A stretch of DNA of 54,180 bases from Candidatus Anammoxibacter sp. (GCA_021777105.1 JAIQZQ010000057.1:1-54180); one strand, 5' to 3'. Shown: positions 16,814-25,204, counted from the first letter of the stretch. The notes: generated by a model from the sequence alone, not told the origin. Made by a program: numbers and translations.

Positions 16814-17638
16814 ATGACATATCCGCTTCTTGCATACAAAGATAATATTAGTTATTCAGCCGATAAAATTGCTGCATATAAGGCTATTGACAACACATTG
16901 TTTAGTTCTAAATGCCCATATTGTAGGCTTCGTTGTTACACTACGACAGGTGATAATGCCTATGACTCTTCCGGGCAAAAAGACGAAGTTGCGGTATGCA
17001 CCAGATGTGGTTGGTGGTCTTTTAGTAGTTATTGCTGGGATCTTAATGAAGAACTTCATTATTTTTCAGCAAAGGCTATACTGCAAGAATTTACCGTAGA
17101 TGATAAATCTACACCGTTATATGAATTGTCAAAGTATATTAGTCGTAATCCAGACAAACTAAACAATATTCACCCTGTCAAATTTGAAGAATTGGTTGCT
17201 TCAGTTTATAGAGATGTTTCAGGTTTTGCAATAGAGAGCTGTTCTTATGGACGTCCAGATAGAGGCATTGATGTTGTTTGTATGCGTAACGAAACAGATG
17301 AACTTTACGCAATCCAGGTTAAACGATATCGACGGCCTATAGAATTGGGCATGATCCACCAATTTGCCGGAGCTATGATTGATGGTTCTTTTAAGAAAGG
17401 TATTTTTATAACATCTAGCAAGTATAGAAGTGGTTGTTTTAAAGTTGCTCGTAATATAGAAAAAAACTCAGAACTTGAGATTGACTTAGTGGATGGTAGA
17501 CGATTTTTGGAATTTCTAGGAACATTTAACAACAAACAAAACAGCGTGATAGTTCCATACTGGCGTCGTTATTACCTTTTTGACCAATTTCCACCACCAG
17601 ACGGTGGAAAGGTGGTTTTACCAAAATCTACTATATAA
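16814..17638 (+). CDS. Mrr-type restriction endonuclease-like protein with zinc ribbon
   Basis: The 274-residue protein has an N-terminal zinc-ribbon-like segment ('CPYCRLRC' and 'CTRCGWWSF') and a C-terminal Mrr_cat domain: 'HPVKFEELVASVYRD', 'GRPDRGIDVV' (catalytic D) and 'YAIQVKRYRRP' (QxK). Proteins of this type cleave DNA, often modified or foreign DNA. I use the ATG at 16814, nine bases after a GAGAGG; the longer frame starts at a TTG. An attC-like site lies about 70 bp downstream, so this may be an integron cassette with a defence-type cargo. Confidence 0.8.
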   Translation: MTYPLLAYKDNISYSADKIAAYKAIDNTLFSSKCPYCRLRCYTTTGDNAYDSSGQKDEVAVCTRCGWWSFSSYCWDLNEELHYFSAKAILQEFTVDDKSTPLYELSKYISRNPDKLNNIHPVKFEELVASVYRDVSGFAIESCSYGRPDRGIDVVCMRNETDELYAIQVKRYRRPIELGMIHQFAGAMIDGSFKKGIFITSSKYRSGCFKVARNIEKNSELEIDLVDGRRFLEFLGTFNNKQNSVIVPYWRRYYLFDQFPPPDGGKVVLPKSTI

Positions 17639-17704
17639 TTTTATGAGGTAAGATTATGAAAGGCTCTTAATTTTTTAACATTAACTATTCGTAAAATGAT
17701 TTTT

Positions 17705-17759
17705 CTAACAAGTAAATGAACCGGACGACAAAAGGCGCCGCCCGTTATTTTTTCGTTAA
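17705..17759 (+). other. attC-like integron recombination site 1
   Basis: The site begins TAACAAG and ends CGTTA. Between these, AAAT-g-AAC-c-GG-a-CG on the left pairs with CG-c-CC-GTT-ATTT on the right, leaving single unpaired bases on one side, the hallmark of folded attC sites. It lies just after the Mrr-type gene, where a cassette attC should be. Confidence 0.65.
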
Positions 17760-17933
17760 AATTAATTCCAAATAAAACTAATACTTGAGACAAATATTAG
17801 CAGCTACTTTTAAATTGTTTTCTCAGATAGTATGTGGTAAGTTTTAATATAATTTGTGAGCATCATTTTAAACAGTAAAGGCCACAAAATATAAATACCG
17901 TATTAAAACCAATTTTAAAGGAGAAAATATAGC

Positions 17934-18176
17934 ATGGTGTTAAACGAAATATTAAAAACAATTGTTCAATTAAAATCAATTGAAAAGAATAATCCGGACG
18001 TTAAAGTAATAATAAAACAGCTTGAAGAAACTGTATATGGTCAAATAAGTCAAAATATTTTAGATATTATTTCTGTTGGTGAATATATTGGTTATGATGA
18101 AATAGACACTAGATTGGCAAAGGCTTCAAGTTATATCTCTCAAATAAGGAAAGAGCATAATGAAACAAAATCCTGA
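17934..18176 (+). CDS. Small unknown protein in a cassette-like unit
   Basis: I do not recognise this 80-residue protein. It is predicted helical and soluble, with no signal peptide or membrane segment. AAAGGAG about ten bases before the ATG at 17934 supports translation. It is the only gene between two attC-like sites (17705-17759 and 18246-18305), making a single-gene cassette of about 540 bp with a promoter-length upstream gap. That setting, not similarity, is the main evidence that it is real. Confidence 0.6.
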   Translation: MVLNEILKTIVQLKSIEKNNPDVKVIIKQLEETVYGQISQNILDIISVGEYIGYDEIDTRLAKASSYISQIRKEHNETKS

Positions 18177-18245
18177 AAATTTAATATAAAATAGGTACTT
18201 TGTGTGTACAGAAATTACAAATACTAATTTTTCAAATATCTTATT

Positions 18246-18305
18246 TCTAACAAGCTAAATACAGCCTACCGCAAAAAACGCGGCGGCTGATTAAATCGTT
18301 AGCGT
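18246..18305 (+). other. attC-like integron recombination site 2
   Basis: It begins TAACAAGC and ends CGTTAGCG. CAGCC (18262-18266) and CCGC (18269-18272) pair with GCGG (18280-18283) and GGCTG (18285-18289), and AAT/ATT extend the stem past an unpaired A. Same orientation and same outer sequences as site 1, but a different centre, as expected of attC sites. Confidence 0.7.
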
Positions 18306-18343
18306 ATTTTAAATTTATTTTCTTTGGAGACTGTTGAGGCGAT

Positions 18344-19576
18344 ATGCTTGTTGCAAATTATAAAGATTTAAATTCTTCTAAAATAGAATATCTTGACAAT
18401 TGTCCAAAAGAAGAAATTTCATTTGAACAAAATATTGTTATGCTTAATGGGAATATTTTTTCAGACAATTTAGTGCTTCCATTTAGCAAAGCACCTATCT
18501 TTTCAAAGTTTCTTAATTTCTGTACTTTTATTGAATCTCTAATATTATTCGACAATATTATTTTACCTCCCACTGTAGATGGTCAAAATATAATATATCA
18601 GTGTGTCCAAGTAGGTCTTAATGCAAAGTGTCTTAACTTACCAGAAAATGAACTCGGAAAGATTGTTAAATTTCCAATGCAACCTTTAAAGTCCTTTAAT
18701 TGCTTTATGAATGATGAAGATAACAATAATCATTGTAATGAATTGGGGGATGCAATATATGACGCTAATATTTTTAGAAAAATAAATGAAAGCGATAACT
18801 ACGAAGAAGATAGGATGAATGAACTTCTAAGTAAAATTGTCAAGCATGCTTTGGATGAAAGAGTTGCTTGTGAGTTAGGGGTTCCATACATTCAAGGATT
18901 TGGTATTTCAGGGAATATACATCAGCAAATATCCCATTCCAAGATAAATATGATTAACCAAATTACACCGTTTAGATTTTCCGATTTAATAAATAAATCT
19001 CTTCAAATTGAAAAAGATGAATTGGGATCAGTTGGGGTAACTTTTGACCTAGATGTACCTCCTATTGCATTGTATGTGTTAAATCAATGTAAAGGCGATA
19101 AAAAACATCTTGGCGAAGTTATATTACAGGAAAGGCTTCGTGCAGAAAATTTTAGAAAATGGGTGTCTGAACTTAAGACAGAATTGCTAAACGCAAAAAG
19201 TATTGACAAGGCAAATAAAATAAAAATCAAATTAGAAAAAGTCTTTAATGATTTTTCTAATAGGACAGATAGTGACACTTGCCAAGCTACAACATGGAGT
19301 GGTTTGCTTTCAGCATTTCCCAAATCAGTCTGGGATGGTCTTTCAAAAGAAGATATAGATATAAAATCATTAGCGCAATATTTCATAGAAAAACCTATTA
19401 AACATATACACAAGTTGATCCAAAGTCGAAATTATTTATACCTTTTAAATATAAAAAACAAAGTTAGAAAAATAGAGGAATATTCTAAATTACTTAAGGA
19501 TACTTTAGGTATTGAACTTTCAAAACAAGATTTAGACGAATTGAAATCGTTAAATGAACACCTATCAATGAACTAA
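18344..19576 (+). CDS. Unknown 410-residue protein in a cassette-like unit
   Basis: I do not recognise a family. The protein is soluble, rich in N, K, L and S, with a helical, partly coiled-coil-prone C-terminal third (about 270-410). No signal peptide, membrane segment or catalytic motif stands out. The ATG at 18344 follows TTGAGGCG, a weak ribosome binding site. Codon use is A/T-heavy compared with the metabolic genes in this window, and the gene follows an attC-like site, both fitting horizontal acquisition. A long imperfect hairpin (about 19580-19631) follows the stop codon. Confidence 0.6.
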   Translation: MLVANYKDLNSSKIEYLDNCPKEEISFEQNIVMLNGNIFSDNLVLPFSKAPIFSKFLNFCTFIESLILFDNIILPPTVDGQNIIYQCVQVGLNAKCLNLPENELGKIVKFPMQPLKSFNCFMNDEDNNNHCNELGDAIYDANIFRKINESDNYEEDRMNELLSKIVKHALDERVACELGVPYIQGFGISGNIHQQISHSKINMINQITPFRFSDLINKSLQIEKDELGSVGVTFDLDVPPIALYVLNQCKGDKKHLGEVILQERLRAENFRKWVSELKTELLNAKSIDKANKIKIKLEKVFNDFSNRTDSDTCQATTWSGLLSAFPKSVWDGLSKEDIDIKSLAQYFIEKPIKHIHKLIQSRNYLYLLNIKNKVRKIEEYSKLLKDTLGIELSKQDLDELKSLNEHLSMN

Positions 19577-19579
19577 AGC

Positions 19580-19631
19580 TGCCACATTTACAAGCCGACA
19601 AGATCGGCCTTGAGGCTTCTATGGGGCAGGA
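19580..19631. repeat. Long imperfect hairpin after the 410-residue gene
   Basis: CTGCC-a-CAT and AAGCC are mirrored by GGCTT and ATG-g-GGCAG. It might be the relic of the last cassette's attC or an exon hairpin of the kind group IIC introns use, but the TAAC/GTTA ends seen at the two attC-like sites are absent. Confidence 0.45.
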
Positions 19632-19647
19632 GGTAAGCCCTGAATCG

Positions 19648-19662
19648 TAATTATTAAGTATT
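19648..19662. repeat. 15-bp direct repeat, left copy
   Basis: TAATTATTAAGTATT is identical to 20781-20795. The pair flanks the truncated group II intron fragment. Confidence 0.8.
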
Positions 19663-19689
19663 CATTAATTTTAAATTAGAATTTTCTAA

Positions 19690-20780
19690 TCTGGATAGGA
19701 GACCGCTCTAGCGGCCCCCTCCCACACCACCAAACATACGGGTCCGTATTTGGCGGCTAGCCTGCTTATCACAGAGATATTTCCTCGGGCAAGTCAATTT
19801 CATATCAAGTGTCTATCGAGCCGTAGCCGGATAATGAACCTAGCGCCATAGCTCGCGAATGGAAATGAGCCCTTCTTTCTCTAAAGTCGCATTGGACAAC
19901 CCACAATTGGTTGCCAGAGTTTTTGAGAGACGCCAATAGCTCTTCCGACTGAGCCCCATATTAATGGCCTCCTTCGTCCGAACTCCACGCTTGATAAGTT
20001 CCCGGATGCGTTTCCTTGGTTTGCGCCATTGTTTCCAGTAGCACATACGGATTCGCCGCCTTATCCATCCAACATGACCGCCGTATCGAATTTCAAACCA
20101 CAACCATAGTGAGACATCCAACCTTGAATATATTTCTTAAGCTCGAAATATCTCGATTCTATAGATATGCCTGGGCAACGACGGCTGATTAGTTTGAGCT
20201 TCGCCTTGAACTTCCGAACTTTGGGCTCAGTTGTTCTCAACTTCTTGAAATGGATATGGAAACCCAATACAGCGCTCTCCAGCACTTTACTGACTTTACT
20301 TTTCTTGCGGTTTACGGTTACCTTGAGTTTCTTCTCCAGATAATTCGCAATACTTTCCATGACCCGTTTACCAGCTCGCTCTGACTTGACGAAGACCGCC
20401 AGGTCGTCTGCGTAACGGACAAATCTAAGGTCGCGCTTTTCCAACTCCTTATCCAGATCATCCAAAAGGATGTTACTGAGTATAGGAGAAAGGGGACTAC
20501 CCTGCGGCACCCCTTGCCTGGTTTCCTGCAACCGACCGTCAACTTCAACGCCTACCCGAAGGAACCTACCAATGAGCTTCAACAAACCTTTATTTCTTAC
20601 TTTACGAGCTACACGTTCCATCAAGACATCATGATTAACGGTGTCGAAGAACTTTTCCAAATCGATATCGATTTGCCATTTGTAGCCTTGTCGGTAGAAA
20701 ACCTGGGCTTGCAGAGCCGCCTGCTGAACAGAACGGCCAGGACGATAACCATAGCTGGGGACAAGCCCGGGGTCACGTCT
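19690..20780 (-). mobile_element. Truncated group II intron (3' part, bacterial C-like)
   Basis: The minus strand carries the 3' two-thirds of an intron reverse transcriptase and then structured RNA sequence. A hairpin CCAAATACGG/CGTATGTTTGG (about 19729-19752) fits domain V, followed by GGTGTGGGAGG and a GGCCGCTAGAGCGGTC stem before CTCCTATCC at the likely 3' end. The 5' intron RNA domains and the first part of the reverse transcriptase are missing at 20780. C-class (attC/terminator-seeking) membership is my inference from protein style and from the neighbouring attC-like sites. Confidence 0.7.
19840..20774 (-). pseudogene. Group II intron reverse transcriptase/maturase, 5'-truncated and frameshifted
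   Basis: The surviving frame opens at 20774 with 'GLVPSYGYRPGRSVQQAAL' and runs through 'IDIDLEKFFDTVNHDVLMER', 'RQGVPQGSPLSPILSNI' and the catalytic 'FVRYADD' of the reverse transcriptase fingers and palm. Near 20063 a one- or two-base change shifts the frame; the maturase X-like domain continues in another frame ('WIRRRIRMCYWKQWRKP', 'GLSRKSYWRLSKTLATN', 'GLISIRELW') to 19840. The N-terminal fingers (RT0-RT1) are lost. The enzyme cannot be functional. Confidence 0.85.
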
Positions 20781-20795
20781 TAATTATTAAGTATT
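20781..20795. repeat. 15-bp direct repeat, right copy
   Basis: TAATTATTAAGTATT, identical to 19648-19662. It abuts the truncated 5' side of the intron fragment, so it may mark a deletion or insertion junction. Confidence 0.8.
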
Positions 20796-20960
20796 GGGAA
20801 ACTTGCGGGGTTAAATCTTTACAGAGTGTCCGAGAATTTTTATTATTCTCTTTTAAAGCAAAGATTGATTGCCTTATATCATTATCATAGGTGACGGATT
20901 GAAGAATTTGTCAAGAGATCCGCTTAAGCTTGCCAAGCGCCCTCCCAGGACTTTTGCTCA

Positions 20961-21494
20961 TCATTTTTTATAAGCTTCAACGATTTCCGTCATTGGCGCG
21001 TGATCGCCGGTTTCACTATTTTTATAAAAATAGTGAGCCTTATTGCCAGGGCCCATTATTATAACCCCGCCTTGCTGATTGGTATCGCCTTGTATCTGAA
21101 CCTTGGCAAATCCTGAAAACGCTGCGCGTATCCCTTCCCTAAACGACTTCACGCCCAACAAAGTCATTAATCCTTTTTTAAACCCCAATATTTGATAACT
21201 CTCCAGGGATGGATCTGTATATATAGGGCCTTTGTATTTAGTACTTTCGCGAAAAGGTTTTATAAAAAAATGGGGGCCATTGCCTATTAAAACCATGTTT
21301 ATACCTTCCAAAGAACCCTTTTGTTCAACCAGATCGGCAACCTGCCGACGACAAATAAGTCAACCAAAGTGCCTCATAAAAACAAGAACAACCCTTTCTT
21401 CTTCCCATAATGAAGAAAGGGCAACAGATTCTCCATTTTCATCAAAAATTTTTTTCTCGCCCAATTGGATCAACGTTCGCTCTTGAAAATCCAT
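20961..21494 (-). CDS. Selenocysteine-containing peroxiredoxin-like protein (PRX-like2 / AhpC-TSA)
   Basis: Read through one in-frame TGA, this gene encodes 177 residues of the PRX-like2 thioredoxin-fold family. The N-terminal part from the ATG at 21494 (GGGAGGA ribosome binding site) leads to 'VVLVFMRHFG', then TGA (21362-21360, codon 45), then 'LICRRQVADL'. In relatives this reads RHFGCxxC, so TGA replaces the first Cys of a CxxC redox motif and gives UxxC. The downstream frame continues unbroken with 'GINMVLIGNGP' and 'YTDPSLESYQILGFKKG'. A SECIS-like hairpin follows the TGA. Likely role: thiol-dependent peroxide or disulfide chemistry in the cytoplasm. A conventional call would list only the 116-residue downstream fragment. 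Confidence 0.85.
21332..21350 (-). promoter_or_regulatory. Bacterial SECIS-like hairpin
   Basis: On the minus strand the stem GTCGGCA/TGCCGAT closes on a GGT loop. The loop begins 17 nt after the TGA codon, close to the 18 nt of E. coli fdhF, and shares the GGU apical loop that SelB recognises there. Confidence 0.75.
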
Positions 21495-21533
21495 GTTATA
21501 TCCTCCCATAAGTTCTATTAAATCACAAAAATA

Positions 21534-21743
21534 TCAATACTTAATACTTAAGATGTGGCCCTGATATTTGTCATAACCGCCATCCCTTGTCTGATTGAAA
21601 CAATAACCCATATAATTCTTTATCGAGAACTCGCAATTAACTATGAATGATTTAATAAACATAGACAGCACAGGAGCAAGCCCTATACCTATCAATAAAA
21701 ATATGGCGGTATATATAGAGAGTTTCTTTGCCGATTGATGCAT
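21534..21743 (-). CDS. Small single-pass membrane protein
   Basis: This 69-residue frame has one strong membrane segment ('IYTAIFLLIGIGLAPVLSMF', residues 9-28) and a polar C-terminus. CAGGA lies just upstream of its ATG, and it ends 39 bp before the start of the selenoprotein gene on the same strand, so the two may be co-transcribed. I recognise no family; it may be real but could be chance. Confidence 0.4.
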   Translation of the reverse strand: MHQSAKKLSIYTAIFLLIGIGLAPVLSMFIKSFIVNCEFSIKNYMGYCFNQTRDGGYDKYQGHILSIKY

Positions 21744-21837
21744 TTCCTGTAGATAGTTATAAAATCATTTAACATGCTTAAATTTAAATGATTAAGGATA
21801 GCGTAAGGAGAGTTAGGAAAATCAGGATGTAATGCCA

Positions 21838-22287
21838 TTATTTCGTCTTTAATTTCTCAAATTTAATATGCCTGTAATATATACTTCCATTTGCCACTTT
21901 TAGTTCCTCTATATCAAATGTGCCGTCCTCAACGCGAGACTTAATAATCGGATATAATTGTTTTATAATTTTCGGGACATTTTGCTCGCAAATTTGATAA
22001 ATAATCAACGTGTTCAAACCCAGGTAATCATGCGCAATCCGGTTTCTTAACCCCTTTATTTTTTCCCAATCAACATCCTCACATACAATCAATAAATCAT
22101 TGCTAAGTTGTTTAACGGTCTCACCGACATGCGTCAACAGGTTTAAAACAGCGTTAAAATTAAGCTGATCATTCAACTCATAAAATGATTCTGCGTCTTT
22201 TGCTTGATCTGTGTATATAATAATCTTTTCCAGAGATTCAACCATTGTTAAAAGATGCAGCAAGTCATTATTCTTACCCCTCAACAT
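21838..22287 (-). CDS. hepT: HepT-like toxin (DUF86, HEPN ribonuclease)
   Basis: The 149-residue helical protein has the HEPN RxxxxxH-type motif 'GLRNRIAHDYLGL' (RNRIAHDY, about residue 82) expected for an RNase toxin of the HepT family. A C-terminal tail of about 25 residues ('FDIEELKVANGS') is longer than usual. It overlaps the upstream mntA gene by 14 bp, the standard order for MntA-HepT modules in which MntA AMPylates HepT near the HEPN site to silence it. Confidence 0.88.
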   Translation of the reverse strand: MLRGKNNDLLHLLTMVESLEKIIIYTDQAKDAESFYELNDQLNFNAVLNLLTHVGETVKQLSNDLLIVCEDVDWEKIKGLRNRIAHDYLGLNTLIIYQICEQNVPKIIKQLYPIIKSRVEDGTFDIEELKVANGSIYYRHIKFEKLKTK

Positions 22288-22573
22288 ATCGTATCTCCTT
22301 CATTGCTCGATATAAAATGATTGGATTTGCAAAACGTTTAATCATAATATCCAGCCTGTTGTCAATTAACGCCTCCAAGGCATGTTGAAACTGCATGGCT
22401 TTTTCCAATGAAATGTCATCGTCTATTAACAGATCAATATCATTTGCCGGTTCATTTCTTGAAAAAGAGCCAAACAACCCCAATCGGTTGATTGAAAATC
22501 TGTTAAGCAGTTCGCTCCGTTTTAAAAGCTCCTCAAACTCATCAACACAATTAAGATGTTGCCGTTTAATCAT
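22274..22573 (-). CDS. mntA: MntA-like nucleotidyltransferase antitoxin
   Basis: The 99-residue minimal nucleotidyltransferase contains 'GLFGSFSRNEPANDIDLLID', the GSx10DxD catalytic motif. In MntA-HepT systems it transfers AMP to tyrosine of the HEPN toxin. It lies directly upstream of hepT with a 14-bp overlap. Start ATG at 22573. Confidence 0.88.
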   Translation of the reverse strand: MIKRQHLNCVDEFEELLKRSELLNRFSINRLGLFGSFSRNEPANDIDLLIDDDISLEKAMQFQHALEALIDNRLDIMIKRFANPIILYRAMKEIRYVEG

Positions 22574-23523
22574 ATCGTCACCTCAATATTTCCATATCAT
22601 TTACAAAAGTATATATTATCATAAAAAGCCCTCTCGATCATACATAAACAGCTTCCTTTTCTATGCGTTTCATTAAAAAATGATTCATCCTGTCACGAAG
22701 CCTCACAATATCTACATGGTTATATAGCCGCTTTTACTGGAGCAGTCTTGTAGACTGCCTATACTCGTTTAAGCCAAAGCATTAAAACGCGCGCAAAAGG
22801 AGCCGGTATCAATAACGCCAATGGTTCTAAAAAACATTTAGAGCAATCTACAAGATTGCTCCAGCCCGCATAAATTTTGAAAACCTCATGCTTTTGAGTA
22901 TATAAAAGCCAAAAATCTTTGACTTTTACCAAAACTTTAGGCAATTTATGGCCTGCGCAACACATTAAAAATAACGATTTCATACAGGATTATAAATTAC
23001 GCTGAATAGATACTAAGAGAGAGACTATACTTTCTGCATTATCCTGCTTTGGTTTTCAGATTACAAGAAAACAAATCAAAAACATTGCTGTTTGGTTAGA
23101 CACCGGGCCGGGCATACCGAGATAAGTGACTAAAGTTAACTAAAGTTAAGGAAAAAATCGAAGATTTTTGATTAATTAAAAAAAGATAAAAGCAAAAGCA
23201 TAGAACGCGGATGACGCGGATTTACACGGATTAAAGCAGGAACAGAACCAAAGGAAAAGGGGGGAAACAAAAGCAAAAGGGCGAAGCAAATGACGTATGA
23301 TAAAAACCAGGTATAAAGCAAAGGCAAATGTAAAAATGACCACCTGTTGTTAAACTATAAATATTATGTTGATTATAAATTTTTGGCTTTGCCTTGTAAT
23401 GTTATGCAAAGTAAAATGTTATTAAATAATTACGTAGTTGAGCAGGCGACATGGGATTTACGGAAAAGTGAAATGAGTTCTAAAATATAAAATTAAATTT
23501 AGGGCTTAATCAGAAATAAATAT
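22574..23523. repeat. Gene-free region with several repeat families
   Basis: Contents: two hairpins with GGAGCAGTCTTGTAGACTGC-like stems (about 22738-22764 and 22841-22863, inverted to each other), a partial right half (22902-22942) and a partial left half (23124-23175) of the ACTTTAG palindromic element, and a CGGATGACGCGGAT repeat (about 23199-23236). Open frames here follow the repeats and I do not accept them as genes. Confidence 0.6.
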
Positions 23524-23706
23524 ATGAAAAAAACATGTTCGGAATTTGAATTTGAAACTGAAGCTGTTGAATGGTACAAAATGTCTCCACAGGAACGTTT
23601 TGCCGAATCTCAGAAATTGTGGGAGACATTTATACTTTTAGGAGGCACATATGAACCAGAGCCCGATACCCAGAGTCCTTTCCACATTTTTGAAACACAA
23701 GATTAA
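23524..23706 (+). CDS. Small protein paired with a nucleotidyltransferase
   Basis: This acidic 60-residue protein ('SEFEFETEAVEWYKMSPQER', then 'LWETFILLGG') overlaps the following nucleotidyltransferase gene by 56 bp in another frame. Small genes of this type commonly precede AbiEii-like nucleotidyltransferases, so it may be the partner (antitoxin-like) component. The ATG at 23524 has no strong ribosome binding site. Function is unproven; assignment rests on pairing and length. Confidence 0.6.
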   Translation: MKKTCSEFEFETEAVEWYKMSPQERFAESQKLWETFILLGGTYEPEPDTQSPFHIFETQD

Positions 23707-24397
23707 AGCGCTACTGATCGGTGGACAAGCAACAATCCTTTACGGTGGAGCTGATTTTAGCCGTGATATAGATTTTACCGTTATGGTCTCGCCTGAAAAT
23801 ATCACGCTTTTAAAATCATGTTTGATTGAATTGAACGCAAAAAGGGTTTATGTGCCTGATATATCGGAAGAGGTTTTGTTAAGAGGACATGCGTGTCATT
23901 TTAGATGCGATGGAGGAAAAACCAGCGGTTTCAGAATTGATATAATTGGCAAAATGCGGGGAGTAGATGATTTCTTGGAACTTTGGAAACGCAGAGAGGA
24001 AATAGAATTACCCGGCGTCGGTAAAATATATGTAATAAGTCTTGAAGACCTTGTCGAATCAAAAAAGACTCAACGTGACAAAGATTGGTCAATGATCAGG
24101 CGTTTAATAGAAGCGGATTATTACAAAAGCTCCGGCAACGATTCAAAGGCAAAGTTGCGATTTTGGTTTTTAGAATGCAGGACGCCGGAGATTTTAATTG
24201 CCATGGCTTTAAAACATAAAGAAACAGTTGCCGGCCTTTGCAAAAACAGATCTCTATTAAGTTATGCAATTTCCGGCGAAGAGGACAGTCTACTAAAAGC
24301 ATTGCGTGAAGAGGAAGACAAAGAGAGATATTTGGATAAACAATATTGGTCTCCTTTAAAAGCAGAGCTTGAAACCTGGCGGCATGAAAGAGCTTAG
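23651..24397 (+). CDS. AbiEii-like nucleotidyltransferase
   Basis: The 248-residue protein has the nucleotidyltransferase signature 'LIGGQATILYGGADFSRDID' followed by FTV (GG near residue 23, DxD near residue 39) and a further acidic residue in 'FRIDIIGKMRG'. This is the AbiEii/toxin-type or polymerase-beta-like fold; partner genes suggest a toxin-antitoxin or phage-response module. AGGAGG lies eight bases before the ATG at 23651, so translation from within the upstream gene is well supported. The C-terminal half (about 160-248) is unfamiliar. Confidence 0.75.
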   Translation: MNQSPIPRVLSTFLKHKIKALLIGGQATILYGGADFSRDIDFTVMVSPENITLLKSCLIELNAKRVYVPDISEEVLLRGHACHFRCDGGKTSGFRIDIIGKMRGVDDFLELWKRREEIELPGVGKIYVISLEDLVESKKTQRDKDWSMIRRLIEADYYKSSGNDSKAKLRFWFLECRTPEILIAMALKHKETVAGLCKNRSLLSYAISGEEDSLLKALREEEDKERYLDKQYWSPLKAELETWRHERA

Positions 24398-24636
24398 AGC
24401 CCACTCAAAAATACAAATACTATACTTGACATGCCTCATTTGCTATGTGCAATGCATATCAGATGCAGCATGACGACATCTGGATTTTTATTTAAACCAC
24501 ACACCCAGGGCGTTGCCTTGGGCTTTATTAAACCAACCCTTTGAAATTAGATTAAAAAAACTTGCCGAAAGAACTAACCAAATAGCGTGATAATAAATCG
24601 CAACCGGCAAGGCGCAAAGTGTGAATGGTTATACAT
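24398..24636. other. Spacer before the cobalamin-controlled locus
   Basis: No gene seen. It contains some short dispersed complementarities but nothing I can name. Confidence 0.4.
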
Positions 24637-24665
24637 TTGACTTTTAATGCTTATTCTGTTAAATT
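24637..24665 (+). promoter_or_regulatory. Putative promoter for the tandem riboswitch leader
   Basis: TTGACT and TAAATT are separated by 17 bp. The likely start point is about 20 bp before the first riboswitch P1 helix, the right place to drive the cobalamin-controlled locus. Confidence 0.45.
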
Positions 24666-24689
24666 TCTAATCTAAAAATTAAATACAAA

Positions 24690-25022
24690 ATAATTACAGG
24701 CTAAGGGAAGTCCCATAATGGGCACGGGCCCGCCGCTGTATTTGGTGACGAAAATTGCAATTAGGGCTCGGAAAGAAACATGTTGGGCTTTTTTGCTTTT
24801 AGATTTAGGTTGAATTTGTGCAAGCTGATTGAGTCGAACCGGATGCGCAGCCATAGCTGCGTTGAGGATTCGGCGATTGAAGATTGGGCAAAGCCGGCCT
24901 GAAGATGAATGTAAAAAAGTCCAACATGTTTCTTTCCGAGTCCCTGCCACTTTTTCATATTAATGAAATGGGAAGGCGCAATTAGTAGGGTGAACCGATA
25001 GTCAGAAGACCTGCCTGTAATT
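24690..25022 (+). promoter_or_regulatory. Cobalamin riboswitch 1, enlarged by an inserted element
   Basis: P1 is a perfect 9-bp helix (24692-24700 with 25014-25022). Conserved segments follow the family order: AAGGGAAG, GGGCCCGCCGCTGTA, GGTGACGAAA, GCCACT, GGGAAGGCGCAAT, and AGTCAGAAGACCTGCC near the 3' end. ATTGC pairs with GCAAT on either side of the GCCACT arm. A 183-bp inverted-repeat element (24763-24945) sits between ATTGC and GCCACT, where the second riboswitch has only five bases. Confidence 0.88.
24763..24945. repeat. 183-bp MITE-like element inside riboswitch 1
   Basis: A perfect 20-bp terminal inverted repeat (24767-24786 with 24921-24940) lies within ends AGGGCTCGG and CCGAGTCCCT. 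It encodes nothing and can fold into a long hairpin. Its CTCGGAAAGAAA ends match the inverted repeat around the pdh block. Confidence 0.85.
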
Positions 25023-25124
25023 TAAAGGGTTTGACCAATAATAGAAGTTGTTTATGGTCAGACTAAATCATGTATCTTCGTGGTGGAGAGGATGTGAAGG
25101 GGTAAATTCTGAAAATTTACACAC

Positions 25125-25163
25125 AAGCCCGGATCTCTTTATCAAGAGGTTCGGGCTTTTTTT
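25125..25163 (+). terminator. Intrinsic terminator between the two riboswitches
   Basis: AAGCCCG-CTCT pairs with AGAG-CGGGCTT followed by a T-run. It sits about 100 nt after riboswitch 1 and before riboswitch 2, so it is a good candidate for the expression platform of riboswitch 1. Confidence 0.85.
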
Positions 25164-25204
25164 GTGCCTAAAAAAGGAGCATCTAAAAAAACTGAAAACT
25201 GTTT

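Noticed and set aside
21232..21486. Plus-strand 84-codon frame
   Set aside because: It is antisense to the N-terminal half of the selenoprotein gene, which has a ribosome site and family motifs.
24672..24958. Minus-strand open frames over riboswitch 1
   Set aside because: They cross the riboswitch core and the inserted hairpin element; no protein family features.
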